A stretch of 64,000 nt of DNA from contig QAOA01002889.1 of the NCBI GenBank assembly GCA_003255065.1, forward strand, positions 62,001 through 126,000. Reading direction: 5' to 3'. The translations under genes were made by a program, and so were the position numbers. The DNA comes from Cercis canadensis (lineage: Eukaryota > Streptophyta > Magnoliopsida > Fabales > Fabaceae). This document shows, in pieces, positions 11,945-23,036 of the stretch. The notes under the pieces are model-generated. The model was not told where the DNA came from. It saw nothing but the letters and a program-made list of their open reading frames with translations, and made no database searches. Each line of letters begins with the position of its first letter. Within the stretch, counting starts at the first letter, position 1.

Positions 11945-13711
11945 CTAACAATCACTATCAATTTCAATTATGCTGAGTCCAGCCTCCTTCACCATCCTTC
12001 TTCCCTCCATTTCAACTTCCCTGCCTTTTTCTATTACAACATTTGCTTCCTTCATTTCCTGCAATCTTATATGATCCGGAAGTCTTCCAGCGACAGCGTA
12101 TGCGCTAGAAATAAGGAGGGAATCTGTAGGATGTTCTTTATAGATTTTGGTTATCACTTGTTTCACACATTCTCCCAATTCAATTTCTCCATAGACTCGG
12201 CATGCAGCAAGCAGTGTACGCCATGCAGTAGCATCACCCTTAATGGGTAAGCTCTTTATCAATTTATATGCTTCCTCTAGCAGCCCCGCTCGACCCAAAA
12301 GATCAATAACACATCCATAATGTTCAACCTGAGGTGAAAATCCATATTCTTGAACCATCCTCTTGAAAAATGTCATTCCCTCTATTACAAGCCCTCCATG
12401 ACTACAAGCATTCAAAATTGCCAAAAGAGTAACTTCATTAGGCCTGAAGCCCTCATTCTCCATCCTATTAAAAAGCCTAATAGCATTAGTTGGTTGTCCA
12501 TGAACCCCATGACCTGAAATCATGGCTGTCCAAGACTTAACATCTTTACAATCCATCCTCTCAAAAATCTCCAGAGCCTTATCTAGAAAGCCACATTTAG
12601 CATACATGTCAACAATAGCAGTTCCAAGAACTGCATCAACTTCTAGTTTCTCCTCTTCCATATAATCAGTAATGTTTCGTCCTACATGCATAGATCCAGA
12701 TGCAGGACATGCCGAAAGCAACCCTGCCAAGGTGGAAGAGTTGGGTTTTACTCCTTCAAGTTTCATCTGCTGGAGCAAAGCCAATGCTTCTTCTACCCAG
12801 CCATTTCTTGCATATTTGCCTATTAAACAGTTCCATAAAACAACATCCTTTTCAGCAACTCCTTCGAAAACCCTGTGTGCCAAATCCATATGCCCTGTTT
12901 TTGCATAGATATCAATCAAAGCAGTAAGCACATTTAAATCAGAAGTAAAACCAATTCTGATACAATGCCCATGGAGAGACTTCCCACCAACAAAATTTCG
13001 TATATCACCAGCAGCTGACAAGAGACTCAACACAGTGGCAACACTGGGTTTAAGCCCTCTCCCATTCATTTTCCTGAACAAATCCAAAACCAAAAGAGGC
13101 TGTGAAGTAAGAAGATAGCCACCCATCGTAGTATTCCATGACACCAAATCGTTTTCTTCAGGAAACTCATCAAACAGCTTACGGGCATCTTCAATTCTTG
13201 AGCAAACACAATAAAAATGCAGAAGGCTATTCTTCACATCGATAAACAATCTATTCCCAGACCTCACTGCAATTCCATGGATCCCCTGGCCGATCCCAAT
13301 CTCTAATTCCCGACCACAAGCTTTGAGTGTTGTGATGAAAGAGAACTGATCGAGCACGATTTCTCGAGCCCTCAAGTTATTGAAAATTGCAAAAGCTTGT
13401 TTTGGGTAATCGCTGATAGAATAGCCTCTGATCATTGTATTGAACATGAAAAGATTTGGGCTTTGTATATAATTGAAAATGGATGCTGCGTATTCCATAT
13501 CTTGGATGGAAGCTGCGAGGAGCTTGCTCAAAGTGAAAGGGACACTATTGAGACCAGTTTTAACCATGTAGCCATGAATTGGATAGATTTCAGAAGCTTT
13601 TTTGCATGATTTCAACAGAGAAATGAGCTTCTGATCTGAAGCAACGATAGAGTAATTTCTGGGTTTTACTCCAAAACTCTGCCTCAGCCATAAGGCATTA
13701 GTCAAAGTCAT
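11945..13711 (-). CDS. PLS-class (E subgroup) PPR protein, At1g26900-like
   Basis: A single uninterrupted exon encodes 588 residues. It holds a run of P, L and S-type pentatricopeptide motifs such as LFMFNTMIRGY, DLVSWNTTMGGYL, DVVLWNCLIGKYARNG and DVKSWTAMISGHGVHG. An E-type tail follows (VEHYGCVIDLLGRAGLLEEA, AWRTLLAACRVYG), and there is no DYW domain. Such proteins bind organellar RNA, usually for C-to-U editing, with the deaminase supplied by a partner. The frame stays open to 13912. The Met at 13711 (MTLTNALWLRQ) is preferred because the upstream part looks like translated AT-rich leader. Similarity to At1g26900, a predicted mitochondrial protein, is recognised from memory along most of the length. 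Confidence 0.92.
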   Translation of the reverse strand: MTLTNALWLRQSFGVKPRNYSIVASDQKLISLLKSCKKASEIYPIHGYMVKTGLNSVPFTLSKLLAASIQDMEYAASIFNYIQSPNLFMFNTMIRGYSISDYPKQAFAIFNNLRAREIVLDQFSFITTLKACGRELEIGIGQGIHGIAVRSGNRLFIDVKNSLLHFYCVCSRIEDARKLFDEFPEENDLVSWNTTMGGYLLTSQPLLVLDLFRKMNGRGLKPSVATVLSLLSAAGDIRNFVGGKSLHGHCIRIGFTSDLNVLTALIDIYAKTGHMDLAHRVFEGVAEKDVVLWNCLIGKYARNGWVEEALALLQQMKLEGVKPNSSTLAGLLSACPASGSMHVGRNITDYMEEEKLEVDAVLGTAIVDMYAKCGFLDKALEIFERMDCKDVKSWTAMISGHGVHGQPTNAIRLFNRMENEGFRPNEVTLLAILNACSHGGLVIEGMTFFKRMVQEYGFSPQVEHYGCVIDLLGRAGLLEEAYKLIKSLPIKGDATAWRTLLAACRVYGEIELGECVKQVITKIYKEHPTDSLLISSAYAVAGRLPDHIRLQEMKEANVVIEKGREVEMEGRRMVKEAGLSIIEIDSDC

Positions 13712-14235
13712 GATTAAGCCACCCACCCAGTGTCTTCGGCAGCAAAATTGAATATTTAATCGAGTTTTCTGGGAAAACAAATTGAAAAAATGGGCCAAAC
13801 TTCTTATTTGGATTAGCTGCAGAAGAAAAAAAAAATCTGTAGAATTGATTTTGAAAAAAATCAGTTTTATATATAATATTTGAGAATTAGTTTTACAATA
13901 ATCAATTATCATTTGAATTATATTAGTATATCACTTTTGGATATCATATAATATTACTATATGAAAGTGGATTAAATATTATTTATATGAAGGTAAAATA
14001 AAATAGACAAATTATATATTAACATGCATAAAACTTATTTTGGCAAAATCAGAAGCATCTTTTTAAAGATTCTCAAAGAACAACTTTTATCTATCTTGAA
14101 AGTAGTAAAAGTGATTATACACAATTCTACGTTGTCATCCCAAAATCTATTATTGGAATCAAAATCCATTTTGGGGTACAAAAATCAAACCAAATACCCT
14201 TTACTCGAGTATTTATTTAGGTACTTGAGGTTGGT

Positions 14236-14680
14236 GGTTTTTGATATGAATATTATATTTTATAAATAAATTTATTAANATTATACTTTATAAATAAATT
14301 TATTAATCTATAACAGTTTTTAATTTAATTATCTAAATATTACAATTTAAAAAAAATATATAACCGATATGTGGGGACCACCAAACGCGCTAGTAGCCAC
14401 GTGAGACACGCCGATAGCCCCATGGTGTGTTCTTCCTTCTGCTTATAAGAATAAAAAATAAAAAATAAAGGAAAAGGTGATAAGAAGGGACACGTCAATT
14501 GATTATTGGTGTGTCTTACGTGGACACGCCATGTGGCTATTGGTGGTCTTCATATGTTCAAAAAAAAAATTGTTTTTAATTTTTTTAAAAGCTGTAATAT
14601 TTAAGTAATTAAATTAGAAAGTGTGATAGATGTATAATTTTGTTGCTAAAATGTAATATTCAGGTCAATAAACTTTAGGT
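14236..14680. mobile_element. Foldback MITE-like element carrying a G-box
   Basis: The two halves are long imperfect inverted repeats. The left arm reads GGGACCACCAAACGCGC...TAGCCACGTGAGACACGCC at about 14374-14416. It matches the complement of the right arm, AAGACCACCAATAGCCACATG, at about 14530-14552. Outer parts such as TTTAATTTAATTATCTAAA and its complement also match, giving arms of roughly 180-190 bases. A single N at 14279 lies inside the left arm between two copies of a short AT-rich stretch. The exact ends and the target duplication are not resolved. Confidence 0.5.
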
Positions 14681-14689
14681 TGGTTAGCA

Positions 14690-15270
14690 ATTATTTTTAC
14701 AAGAAAATATGATGTTAACTTTCAAATAGTATTTTCTAGGGGTGATTTACAAGGAAGTTTCACTCATTGACTTCTGCCAGTGTCACATACTTATTCTGAT
14801 GAGGCTACTCTGTGAATGAAAATTTGTGTAAGAGAAGAAAATGAAAGATTAGGGCTAGAAATGAATTGAAAATCTATCTTGGTTATAGATTATAGTAGTT
14901 TTGGATATTATCTTTTAGGAAATTTAGAGGGAGACTAATGCTTCTCTTAATGCTCTTTATTTTAATGTGTGAGGGAGAGATCATTATAATCTTAAAAAAT
15001 ATGTTAACCTATATATATTCCTTTTGATATGCAGAGTGGTAGAGAAAGTAGATGTTATATGATCTTTGATGATGACTATATATATTGAGTAATATGTTGT
15101 TGCATATCTTGTTTTCTAATTAATTTAAGTGCCACATTGACTATAGCTAATATTTCATAGATACAATGGTATGAATTATGAACTCCTCTATTGATTTCAA
15201 TTCCATGGACATTAAATTTAACAGTTAGTATTTGAAGTTATGAATCATTCCATCAAGTTAGTGTTAGGGT
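14690..15270. other. Intergenic, no gene seen
   Basis: AT-rich sequence without a convincing reading frame, RNA gene or terminal repeat. It separates the foldback element from the second miR2275-like locus. Confidence 0.5.
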
Positions 15271-15274
15271 TTAT

Positions 15275-15412
15275 GAAGACATAGTGCATGATCTGATGCA
15301 TTGTCAATTTCGCTCTTTCTATCTCTACTCCATCCATTTTCATCAAGCTTCAGAAATGGAGTTGATTTCCTCCAATTCTCACATGCGGATTCCACTCAAT
15401 GGGAAACTGGGG
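15275..15412 (-). pseudogene. Decayed miR2275-like hairpin (locus B)
   Basis: This stretch is homologous to about 81-280 of cluster A. Shared pieces include GCATGATCT, AAGCTTCAG, GGAGTTGATTTCCTCC and CACATGCGGATTCCACTC. The arm that would carry the mature 3p sequence is missing, so only the loop and the 5p-side arm (about 15359-15381) remain. It cannot form the miRNA duplex and is best read as a broken copy of hairpin 1. Confidence 0.6.
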
Positions 15413-15487
15413 GTGAGATATTGGAGAAAATCAAACCCAAGTCTTTAATTATTAAGTTTGAGAAATGGAATTGATTTCCTCCAATAA
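15413..15487 (-). ncRNA. MIR2275: miR2275-like hairpin (locus B)
   Basis: On the minus strand the arm at 15414-15440 pairs with about 15466-15485 around an AT-rich loop. The candidate mature 3p arm is complement(15414-15435). It begins TTTGA and continues TTTTCTCCAATATCTCA, one base different from cluster A hairpin 1 within the core. It is the counterpart of hairpin 2 in cluster A but keeps the family-type ends better. A TA-rich tract at 15559-15577 upstream on the minus strand could serve as a TATA region. Confidence 0.62.
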
Positions 15488-15489
15488 AA

Positions 15490-16058
15490 TAAGAAAGCAA
15501 AATATATCTCAGATTAATAACTGATAATCTATTTTTTTTTGTTTATACACCTGCCAACTATATATATATATATATATCTTTTCCAAGAACCTAGTTTTTT
15601 GGTTACAAATCTTTTCCTAGAAGCTATGATTCAACATATCACACAATTAATCAATGAGGATTTCTTGTCGCTAGTCACGATGTGAAAGTTAACGTTGATT
15701 TATTACTATCCATATCATTTTTTTTCCACAACTAAATTATGTGGTACACCGACACCAATAATTTACCTAATCATGTCATTAATTTGCTAATAAGGTTGAA
15801 TGGAAGCTTTCTCATGATCTAACTACAAAACTGCATATCTATTACTATTCACATTAATACAGGCATGTTCATTATAATTGATTAAATAAACTCAATCTGA
15901 TTTATTTATTTTCTAATGGCTTAGTGGCTCTATCTGTTTTTTAAATGACGTAAATATGAATTATAATATTAATAAAATTAGATTGTATGATATGAATATG
16001 ATTAGTCTCTATCACCTCTTCACGTCTCTCTATTCTGTATGCAGAAAATTTTATGAAG
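15490..16058. other. Intergenic, AT-rich
   Basis: No gene is seen. A (TA)n microsatellite occupies 15559-15577. The rest is unstructured AT-rich DNA. Confidence 0.5.
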
Positions 16059-16067
16059 ATGTTTGTG

Positions 16068-16172
16068 CTTTTTTTTTTTCGGTACTTTGGCTACTATTTT
16101 GGATTCGAATACAAAATTCACAAGTCTTGATAACGACCTCAGTACTATTCGACTACAAGTTGTTTGGTGAAA
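16068..16172 (-). mobile_element. SINE copy 1 (tRNA-type), with target duplication
   Basis: Read on the minus strand, it has an A-box-like start (ACTTGTAGTCGAATAGT), a B-box GTATTCGAATCC, then CAAAATAGTAGCCAAAGTACC and a poly-A tail. The direct repeat ATGTTTGTG at 16059-16067 and 16173-16181 flanks it. Length, internal Pol III boxes, tail and target duplication together define a SINE. Confidence 0.72.
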
Positions 16173-16181
16173 ATGTTTGTG

Positions 16182-17380
16182 TCTAATATCATGAGTCCTA
16201 GCATTTTGACTTTCGTAAATCATGCCAAACTACAAAATAACAATGACAAATATTATCACCCTATATAACTATTGCATGGATTACCAGAAAAAAAAATTAT
16301 TACATGAACGATTATGATGCTATGATTTATGATATGCACTATACCAACATCCGTATAACTAGACCTTATAGCTTTTTATGCAATTGAATCCATTTTAAAA
16401 AATATATAAAATTTCCAAGACACATGTAGGGTAAAAATCAAATGCACAACCATGTGGAATACTTATTCAATAAAAATCAATTACAAAGTTATGAACGTCA
16501 TGATATAATTAAACTAGTCGGTCTTTATATTTTATTTTCTACCAACTTATTTATTATATTTTATCTACACTATCCTCTTATTTATTTTTTTTTTCAAAAG
16601 AAAATATATTTCTTGTCACTTTTTACATACACGTTTAATTTGTGTCTCACTCTCCAGTGTATAATTAATTTCCTTATGCCTTTCAAAGTATTATTTATTT
16701 CATTTGAAATATATGTAAAATTATCTTAAAAATTTGGTGTGTTATGGCTATAATATATTTCTTGTTAAACTATTAATGATCCATTCTTATCATTTTTTTT
16801 TGGCTAGAAATATTGGATATAATATACAAATTCATATTTACACCAATTAAGATAAATAAAATTTGTATAATCTAAAGAACATATCATTAAGAGATAAAAT
16901 TCACCAATAAATTAAGTTTTAAATTAACACCAACACACAGCACAATTAATCCATCAATTTCTTAACAAAACTTAAAAATCTTAAGTTATCTCTCATAAAT
17001 AAAAAAACTATGTCCATCTATTTAATAAAAAGAAGTTTCTTAGATATTTTTAGTATTTATGTAATATGTCATACTACATAAGAATAACCAATAAATGAAT
17101 TATACGTGTACAAGTTAATTATTTTTAAGTTTATTTAGAAAATTAAATAAATTATATTTATATCTAATAAAATATAAAAATTATATATATTTATTACATC
17201 AATATAATATAACATACTCATATAATATAATAGAATCCCATGTAAATAAAAAGAATTCTCCTAAACTTACTCTAACGCATGGTTTTGTCTTAAAAGAGAA
17301 AATGAAAAACGAAAATAACTGATGTCCACATGTCATGTGAAGATGGAATCTCGATAATTCATAGCATGTGTAGGACATAT
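16182..17380. other. Intergenic, no gene seen
   Basis: Very AT-rich. Open frames such as 16442-16729 are low-complexity translations with no recognisable domain. Confidence 0.5.
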
Positions 17381-17391
17381 CACATACACCA

Positions 17392-17555
17392 GGAAGGGAT
17401 CCAGTCATGTTACTTAGATCTAAGCCGTCTATTCTATTTAAGGTCATTTCAACTATTAAAACACATTAATATTTAATGGTTGAAATGAGCTTTAATAGAA
17501 TGGACGGCTTAGATCTGAGCAACATGACTCAAGTGACATGACCGGATCCAAATCC
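17392..17555. mobile_element. Foldback MITE, copy 1 (11-bp target duplication)
   Basis: A 164-base element forms one long hairpin. The left arm contains CTTAGATCTAAGCCGTC and the right arm GACGGCTTAGATCTGAG, with a loop around ACACATTAATATTTAATGG. Its ends are GGAAGGGATCCAGTCATG and, on the complement of the right end, GGATTTGGATCCGGTCATG. It is flanked by an exact 11-base direct repeat, CACATACACCA, at 17381-17391 and 17556-17566. Copy 2 at 22528 has the same ends and its own 11-base repeat. No coding capacity is present. Confidence 0.85.
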
Positions 17556-17566
17556 CACATACACCA

Positions 17567-18750
17567 TAGCGGACGAGGGACTGTATCGTCGGCACGTCAT
17601 GGTACCACGTGGGTCCTCACTTTCCCTCCAAAAACACCTGTTTCACAAAGGCCTCGATGTCGGTCTTACCATCTCGCACCAAATTTAATTTTAAATACTA
17701 AGATTCTATAATTCTATATAAATATATTATATTATATTATATTATATTAACTAACAAGTATAAATAATTTTTATATTTTATTATATATAAATATAATTTA
17801 TTTTATTTTTAAAAATAATTAATTTATATAAATGTTATTTATACATTAATTATTTTTATGTGTAATATTACATACTACAAAATATCTAAGAAACATAGTT
17901 TAAATAAATACTTGATTTTCTTTTTACACCCAATTTATTTGTTTTTAACACCACTGCTAAAAAGAAGAAAAAAAAACGTCCTTTATCCTGTTATTTACAT
18001 TATAATTTTGTTACATTGAATTTGGATCTATTAGAAGACTTTGAAAATCTTATTCATGATATTGATAATGGTAGAGAAAAACTACTGAAACATTGTACAG
18101 GGCCCTACAATCATATGTTCTAGAATAATTTGAGTTTAACTAAGTTGCTCAAACTTAATAAGAATCACTAAAATTTTAAGAAATTTAATTTAATTTATCA
18201 TCAAAATAAAATTTTATATATCATTATTAAATTAAAAAATAATCATTAAATATCGAAGAGTCCGAATAAAAAAATAATTCAATAGTTCAAAACTAAAAAG
18301 TTATTAAATAAAAAAAGTAATAAATCACTTAAGTAATTAAGATTTTTTTTTTTTACTATAACAAATTTTGGTAGTAGATATGTAAATCATAAAGATAAAA
18401 TAATCCGTTTCTTTTACGGTACCAGTAATTAAAATTAAATTGTTAGAATAATACATAAGAAATATAACTTGCAAGTTGCAATATGGTATATTCTTGGGAA
18501 AGCAAGTGCAACTTTCTCACAGAAAAATATAAAAAGGTCTAATATCATTGATTTACCCCATTGTTGAGAGTTGAGAGTGCTGTAAATATGTTAAAAAGAA
18601 AAAGAGAACAAAAAAATTGGAAAGCAGATGAGCAATTAATTAAATTTTCTTCCACAGATTGATATGCTAATAGCTAACAAGTAGTAACTAACATAATAAC
18701 CTTTACAAAATGAAAAGCTAAAAAAATGCCTCCATTTTTCTATTTAACCC
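17567..18750. other. Intergenic, downstream of the small acidic gene
   Basis: AT-rich with a (TATTA)n tract at about 17728-17750. The minus-strand mRNA of the neighbouring gene probably ends between 18600 and 18830. No other gene is seen. Confidence 0.45.
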
Positions 18751-18829
18751 ATTTCCTTGATGGATAGTACTTTGTGTTTTCCATTTTTGTTCTAAATCCC
18801 TATTGCCCAAAGGAGGCCAGCATAGGCAA

Positions 18830-19336
18830 CTAGAGGAAGAGGTCAGACTGTAAAAGAGTATAGTAATTAGCAGTCTCATCTTCAAGCTCCCATAACCCAT
18901 CACACAAAGAAGAAAACCCAGTTGGTCCATTATTAAACCCATCTTCCCCCCTGTGTGGAATCCCAAGCTCATCATCAGAGGCTTCTAGAAGATGTCTCAT
19001 AACCCTCTCCTTATCATCTTCCTCATCTTCCTTTAAAATAGGAGAGGAATCAGAGGTTGAGTAGTTCTCCAAAGTGGTAATGGTAGTGGTAGTGGTGATG
19101 GTGTTTTCTTGGGTAGAACTCAAAAGCGTTTCTGAATTAGAGGCAGAATTAGTGATTTCTTGTTGGAGGGTTGTGATAAAAGGAGAGAGATCTTGTGTGG
19201 GATCCTCTTCCTCTGCTTCAAGAAGAGAGAGTATATGATTATATGGCTTGTGCCTCTTTGAATACTCTTCACAACCCACTTCTTCAACTTGCCTTTCTTC
19301 TTCTCTCTGCCTCTTTGCTGCCATTGTTTCCTCCAT
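18830..19336 (-). CDS. Small acidic conserved plant protein, function unknown
   Basis: A single exon encodes 168 residues, starting MEETMAAKRQREEE. An N-terminal basic/acidic stretch is followed by SKRHKPYNHILSLLEAEEE (about 26-44). A Ser/Thr-rich middle with a run of Thr leads to an acidic segment ILKEDEEDDKERVMRHLLEA, then DDELGIPHRGEDG and a C-terminal block GLWELEDETANYYTLLQSDLF. These blocks recur in a small plant family that I associate, without certainty, with At1g26920/At1g69760. No enzyme motif, membrane segment or signal peptide is visible. Composition suggests a nuclear or regulatory role, but that is inference. An ATG four codons downstream could also be used. Confidence 0.8.
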   Translation of the reverse strand: MEETMAAKRQREEERQVEEVGCEEYSKRHKPYNHILSLLEAEEEDPTQDLSPFITTLQQEITNSASNSETLLSSTQENTITTTTTITTLENYSTSDSSPILKEDEEDDKERVMRHLLEASDDELGIPHRGEDGFNNGPTGFSSLCDGLWELEDETANYYTLLQSDLFL

Positions 19337-19438
19337 TTAATTTTTCTAAAAAAGAAAAGAAAGTGGAGAGAAAATGGTATAACTATAAAAACAGAGAAAG
19401 AAGGAGAGGATGAGAGAGAGAGATGGGGAGGAAAGGGA

Positions 19439-19445
19439 TTATATA
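19439..19445 (-). promoter_or_regulatory. TATA box of the small acidic protein gene
   Basis: The minus strand reads CTATATAATCC about 105 bases upstream of the start codon, which would give a leader of roughly 75 bases. GA/CT-rich sequence follows it in the leader. Confidence 0.5.
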
Positions 19446-19595
19446 GGAGAAGGGGAAGGGGAAGGGGAGAAAGGGAGTTGTGGTCAAAATAAGTGAAAAG
19501 AGAAAGCAATGGGAATATTTTAATTGCCAAAATTTTGTAAAGTGTGTTTTGTTACAAGACTTGTAGGAGAGAGAAAGATGCCTAGAAAATTTCAT

Positions 19596-20654
19596 AAAGC
19601 AAAGAAATTAATTAATTAAATAAATAAAGGGCAAAAAGGCCAATTCTCGGACATGGATTTGGAGTCTGTTTTTAGTCTCTGGTGTTCCTTTGTGGTTATC
19701 ACCGTTGGATTTATTATTATTATTATTATTATCGAGATACGTGTAGCTTTGAGGCAGTCACCGATGGTGGTGAAGGGAAAAGCGTGGAGCTTTGAATGAC
19801 AAGGAAGATATCAGAAGGCTCAAAGATAGTGACACTTGGATAGATGTATAATTAATTTCAATTTTACAATTTAAAAAATCTAATTAAACGCATATATTAT
19901 CAATTTACGATCCCACCAATAATTTAACCAGTCATTTCCATTTATTTAATTTTTAAAATTTGAGGAGATTTTTAAGACTCAAATTAAATCTCAGTGTATT
20001 TGTCTGATTATTTATAATATTATTATTAATGACTTAAATATTTATATTTTTATACGAATTTTTTTTTAAATATAAATATTTTATTTTTAATTAAAAATAC
20101 CTGAAAATAATATGAAATAAAAACTGTGTAAATAATATAATTATAGTCTTATTGAAAATAGTGGTGTGAGTTAGATCTTTGTGAGGATTAGCGGTAGACT
20201 GTTGAATTTACTGTAAGAATGTTAATCAAGTTTACATAATTTAAACTTAAATTCATTTAGATTTTTATATAATTCAAAATTTATAGTACTTTTATTGAAT
20301 GATAAGACAAATTTCTCGTGGTGCAATTGTCTGGGCCATGGTGGAAATTACAGAGATAACTGATAAGACCTGGAATCTAAAAAGGTGCATGGAAAATGAG
20401 AATACAGATTTAAAAAGCATAAACGCCAACAACGAGAACGTGAAGATAAATTATAAGAGCTGGGGAATTTAGAAAATTGGGTGTCTCTACCTACGTTATC
20501 ACATGTTACGTCAAATAATTTTTACATAATTTAATATATTAACATATTTTTTAAGGGATATTGATTATTGATATAATTAATATAATTTAAATTTTATTAT
20601 ATTTATATAAAAGTTAAATAGAATTTTTTTTTTTATAAATTTAACAAAAAATTT
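19596..20654. other. Intergenic, upstream of the small acidic gene
   Basis: AT-rich with an (ATT)n microsatellite at 19711-19731. No gene is seen. The part next to 19600 is likely promoter. Confidence 0.45.
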
Positions 20655-21455
20655 ATTATGTTGATAACACAATATAATATAATTTAATATATATAACTCT
20701 TGAAATATGGCAAGTCACATTATTATATTTATGAATGTAACATAAAAACACCCTGAAAAATAATAAGCATGAACACAATGGAATGGAATTGACATTTTTC
20801 ACGTTTTGTTATGGAAAAGACTTCTTACACGTTTGGCAATGAATTCGGTTCTAATTATAAGGATTAAAATATTTTATTTATAAGATTTAAGTTTAATTTT
20901 TGTTTTTAACAATTTTTTTTAATAAATAATTTATAAATACTATTATAAATTTCTATTAAAACTTGTAATATGTCTAACTTTAAAATAGAATAATATTTTC
21001 TCATCTTAATTTTTTTAAAAAACATTTATTTTATGGGAACTAATTAAATTGAAGTTGAAAAGCAAAAAGAGGAATTTAATGAAAAAAAATGTTAAGTATA
21101 CTAATTTGATATAATATAATATAGAAAACTCTTGAAATGTGACAAGTCATATTATTATATTTATGAGTGTAGAATAAAAACACCTAAAAATGGAATTGGA
21201 GGGTGAGGAAGGATCACACACGTTCACACGGCTCCGAACGATCTCTCTCCAGGAAAACACTTCTTACACATTGTGTAAATGTAAACAAGTTTTGTTTTCT
21301 CAATGAGTTTGATTTTATTGATAAAAATTTAAGTACTTATAAATTTATAAGGTTTAAATTTGATTTTTATTGCTAATAATTATTTTGATAGGTAATATGT
21401 TATCAATTATTGTTAAAGTTTATGGTATGTCTAATTTTAAAATAGAATAATTTTA
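20655..21455. repeat. Diverged direct duplication, about 0.4 kb per unit
   Basis: About 20655-21010 and 21095-21455 are related in the same order. Both have CTCTTGAAAT followed by CAAGTCA, TTATTATATTTATGA, ATAAAAACACC, CTTCTTACAC, TTTATAAG and TGTCTAA..TTTAAAATAGAATAAT. The copies carry many substitutions and indels, so the duplication is old. No coding content is seen. Confidence 0.55.
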
Positions 21456-22516
21456 TGATATTTATTTTTATGTGTTGAGGTTGAGGTTGAGTAGTAGTGG
21501 TGTGGTTTTGAAGGGAAGATGATAACAAGGAGTTATTGGGAAGAGGGGGTTGGGGGATGGACCAGTACTAGTTCTTTGGATTATCGGTGGCTATTAATAT
21601 TGTGTCAAATCAGATATTAATAGAAGGACCACCACTTTTTTAATTTTCTTTTATTTTTTAGTTGAATTTGAGTCCAAATAATTAATTAATTAATTAATTA
21701 TGATATGTGAATAATCGGGAATGCTTTGGTGTAGCTACTTACTAGTTTCTTTTCTAGTAAACAGATTTATGTCATTGTCTCATAATGCCGCATTGCCTAC
21801 TACACCAAAACAACATCCACAACTCAATGCGCTAAGTGCTAACAACCAAATTTACACACACTTTCATCACTTTATGTGTGTACAAAATGATGGTTCAATA
21901 AAATATTTGCAGGATCTAAGGAAAATAAATGATTGATTGAAAGGGAAAATAATGAAGCAACTTATAAAATTAACCTAAAATCAATCTAAAAAACACTAAA
22001 CTAATGTCTGAAAACTAAGCATGACCTCTCCGATTTCTCAGTTTTAAAATCTTTTATTCCATAATTTCTCTAATTTTTTTTTTTGGGGTCAAAGGGTTTC
22101 TTTGACTGCATCTAGAAAATTTCAACAAGATCCAGGATTCAAAGACAATTAATGCCCCTTTATTTAAGTTATTTTGCATGTTTTAAGGGACATTTCCCAA
22201 CCAAAGGTCCAAACCATATAATAATACATACAGAGGCATCCTAATTATAAAATGGTGCACTGGTTTCAAATGATAGTTCATCGTACCTCACCAATTTCAT
22301 ATCTATAACTAATTCATACTAAGGATCTAAATCACATGTAATGTCGCACAAAATCTGAACTACAACAACTAAACTAAGCTAATTAGAATTCTTATTTGTC
22401 GCGGTTAGGATCTAGATCCTGCAAAAATTAATTAATAATTACAAGGCCATAATATTATTTTTTCCATAGCTTAGTTTGTTGTGCAAATTAAGTAAATACT
22501 AATCTTCTCTTCTTTA
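21456..22516. other. Intergenic, no gene seen
   Basis: It contains an (AATT)n tract near 21683-21700 and no convincing frame. The 71-residue frame at 21721 has no recognisable feature. Confidence 0.45.
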
Positions 22517-22527
22517 TGGTAGAGTGG

Positions 22528-22706
22528 GGAAGAGATTCAGTCATGTTAACTTGAGTCATGTTGCTTAGATCTAAGCCGTCTATTCCATTTAAGGTCATTT
22601 AAACCATTAAAACACATTAATATTTAATGGTTGAAATGAGCTTTAATGGAATGGACGGCTCAAATCTGAGCAACATGACTCAAGTGACATGACTGGATCC
22701 AAATCC
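22528..22706. mobile_element. Foldback MITE, copy 2 (11-bp target duplication)
   Basis: A 179-base relative of the element at 17392. Ends are GGAAGAGATTCAGTCATG and, on the complement of the right end, GGATTTGGATCCAGTCATG. The exact 11-base direct repeat TGGTAGAGTGG flanks it at 22517-22527 and 22707-22717. It is the longer form. Its left arm has GTCATGTTAACTTGA followed by GTCATGTTGC, of which copy 1 has lost one 15-base unit. The arms pair over about 80 bases. Confidence 0.86.
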
Positions 22707-23036
22707 TGGTAGAGTGGCAGTATCTTACTTGGTGATTCAGAATGATAAGGAGGCTAAGCTATTTTACAATATGTGATGAAGGCATCCTAAGCAACAGTTG
22801 AGATTAAGAAATAGCAAGTTGGGAAACACCCTCCGCAATATAAGGAAGAGCTATAGTGAGTGTAATTCTTCTAATTATAAGGCTAGTCTCCTTATTTTTT
22901 TCTCGGTTCAAATGCTCTTGATTACAAATATAAATGCTAAAGCTATTTACCTACAAAAAAAAAAAAAAAATTGAAGCCACAATATATGCATCATGCTAAA
23001 CACTTAGCAGTGCTATGTGAACTATTAAATATGCGA

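Noticed and set aside
13712..13912. N-terminal extension of the PPR frame to 13912
   Set aside because: The 67 extra codons translate AT-rich leader-like sequence with Phe/Ile/Leu runs. The Met at 13711 gives a family-like start.
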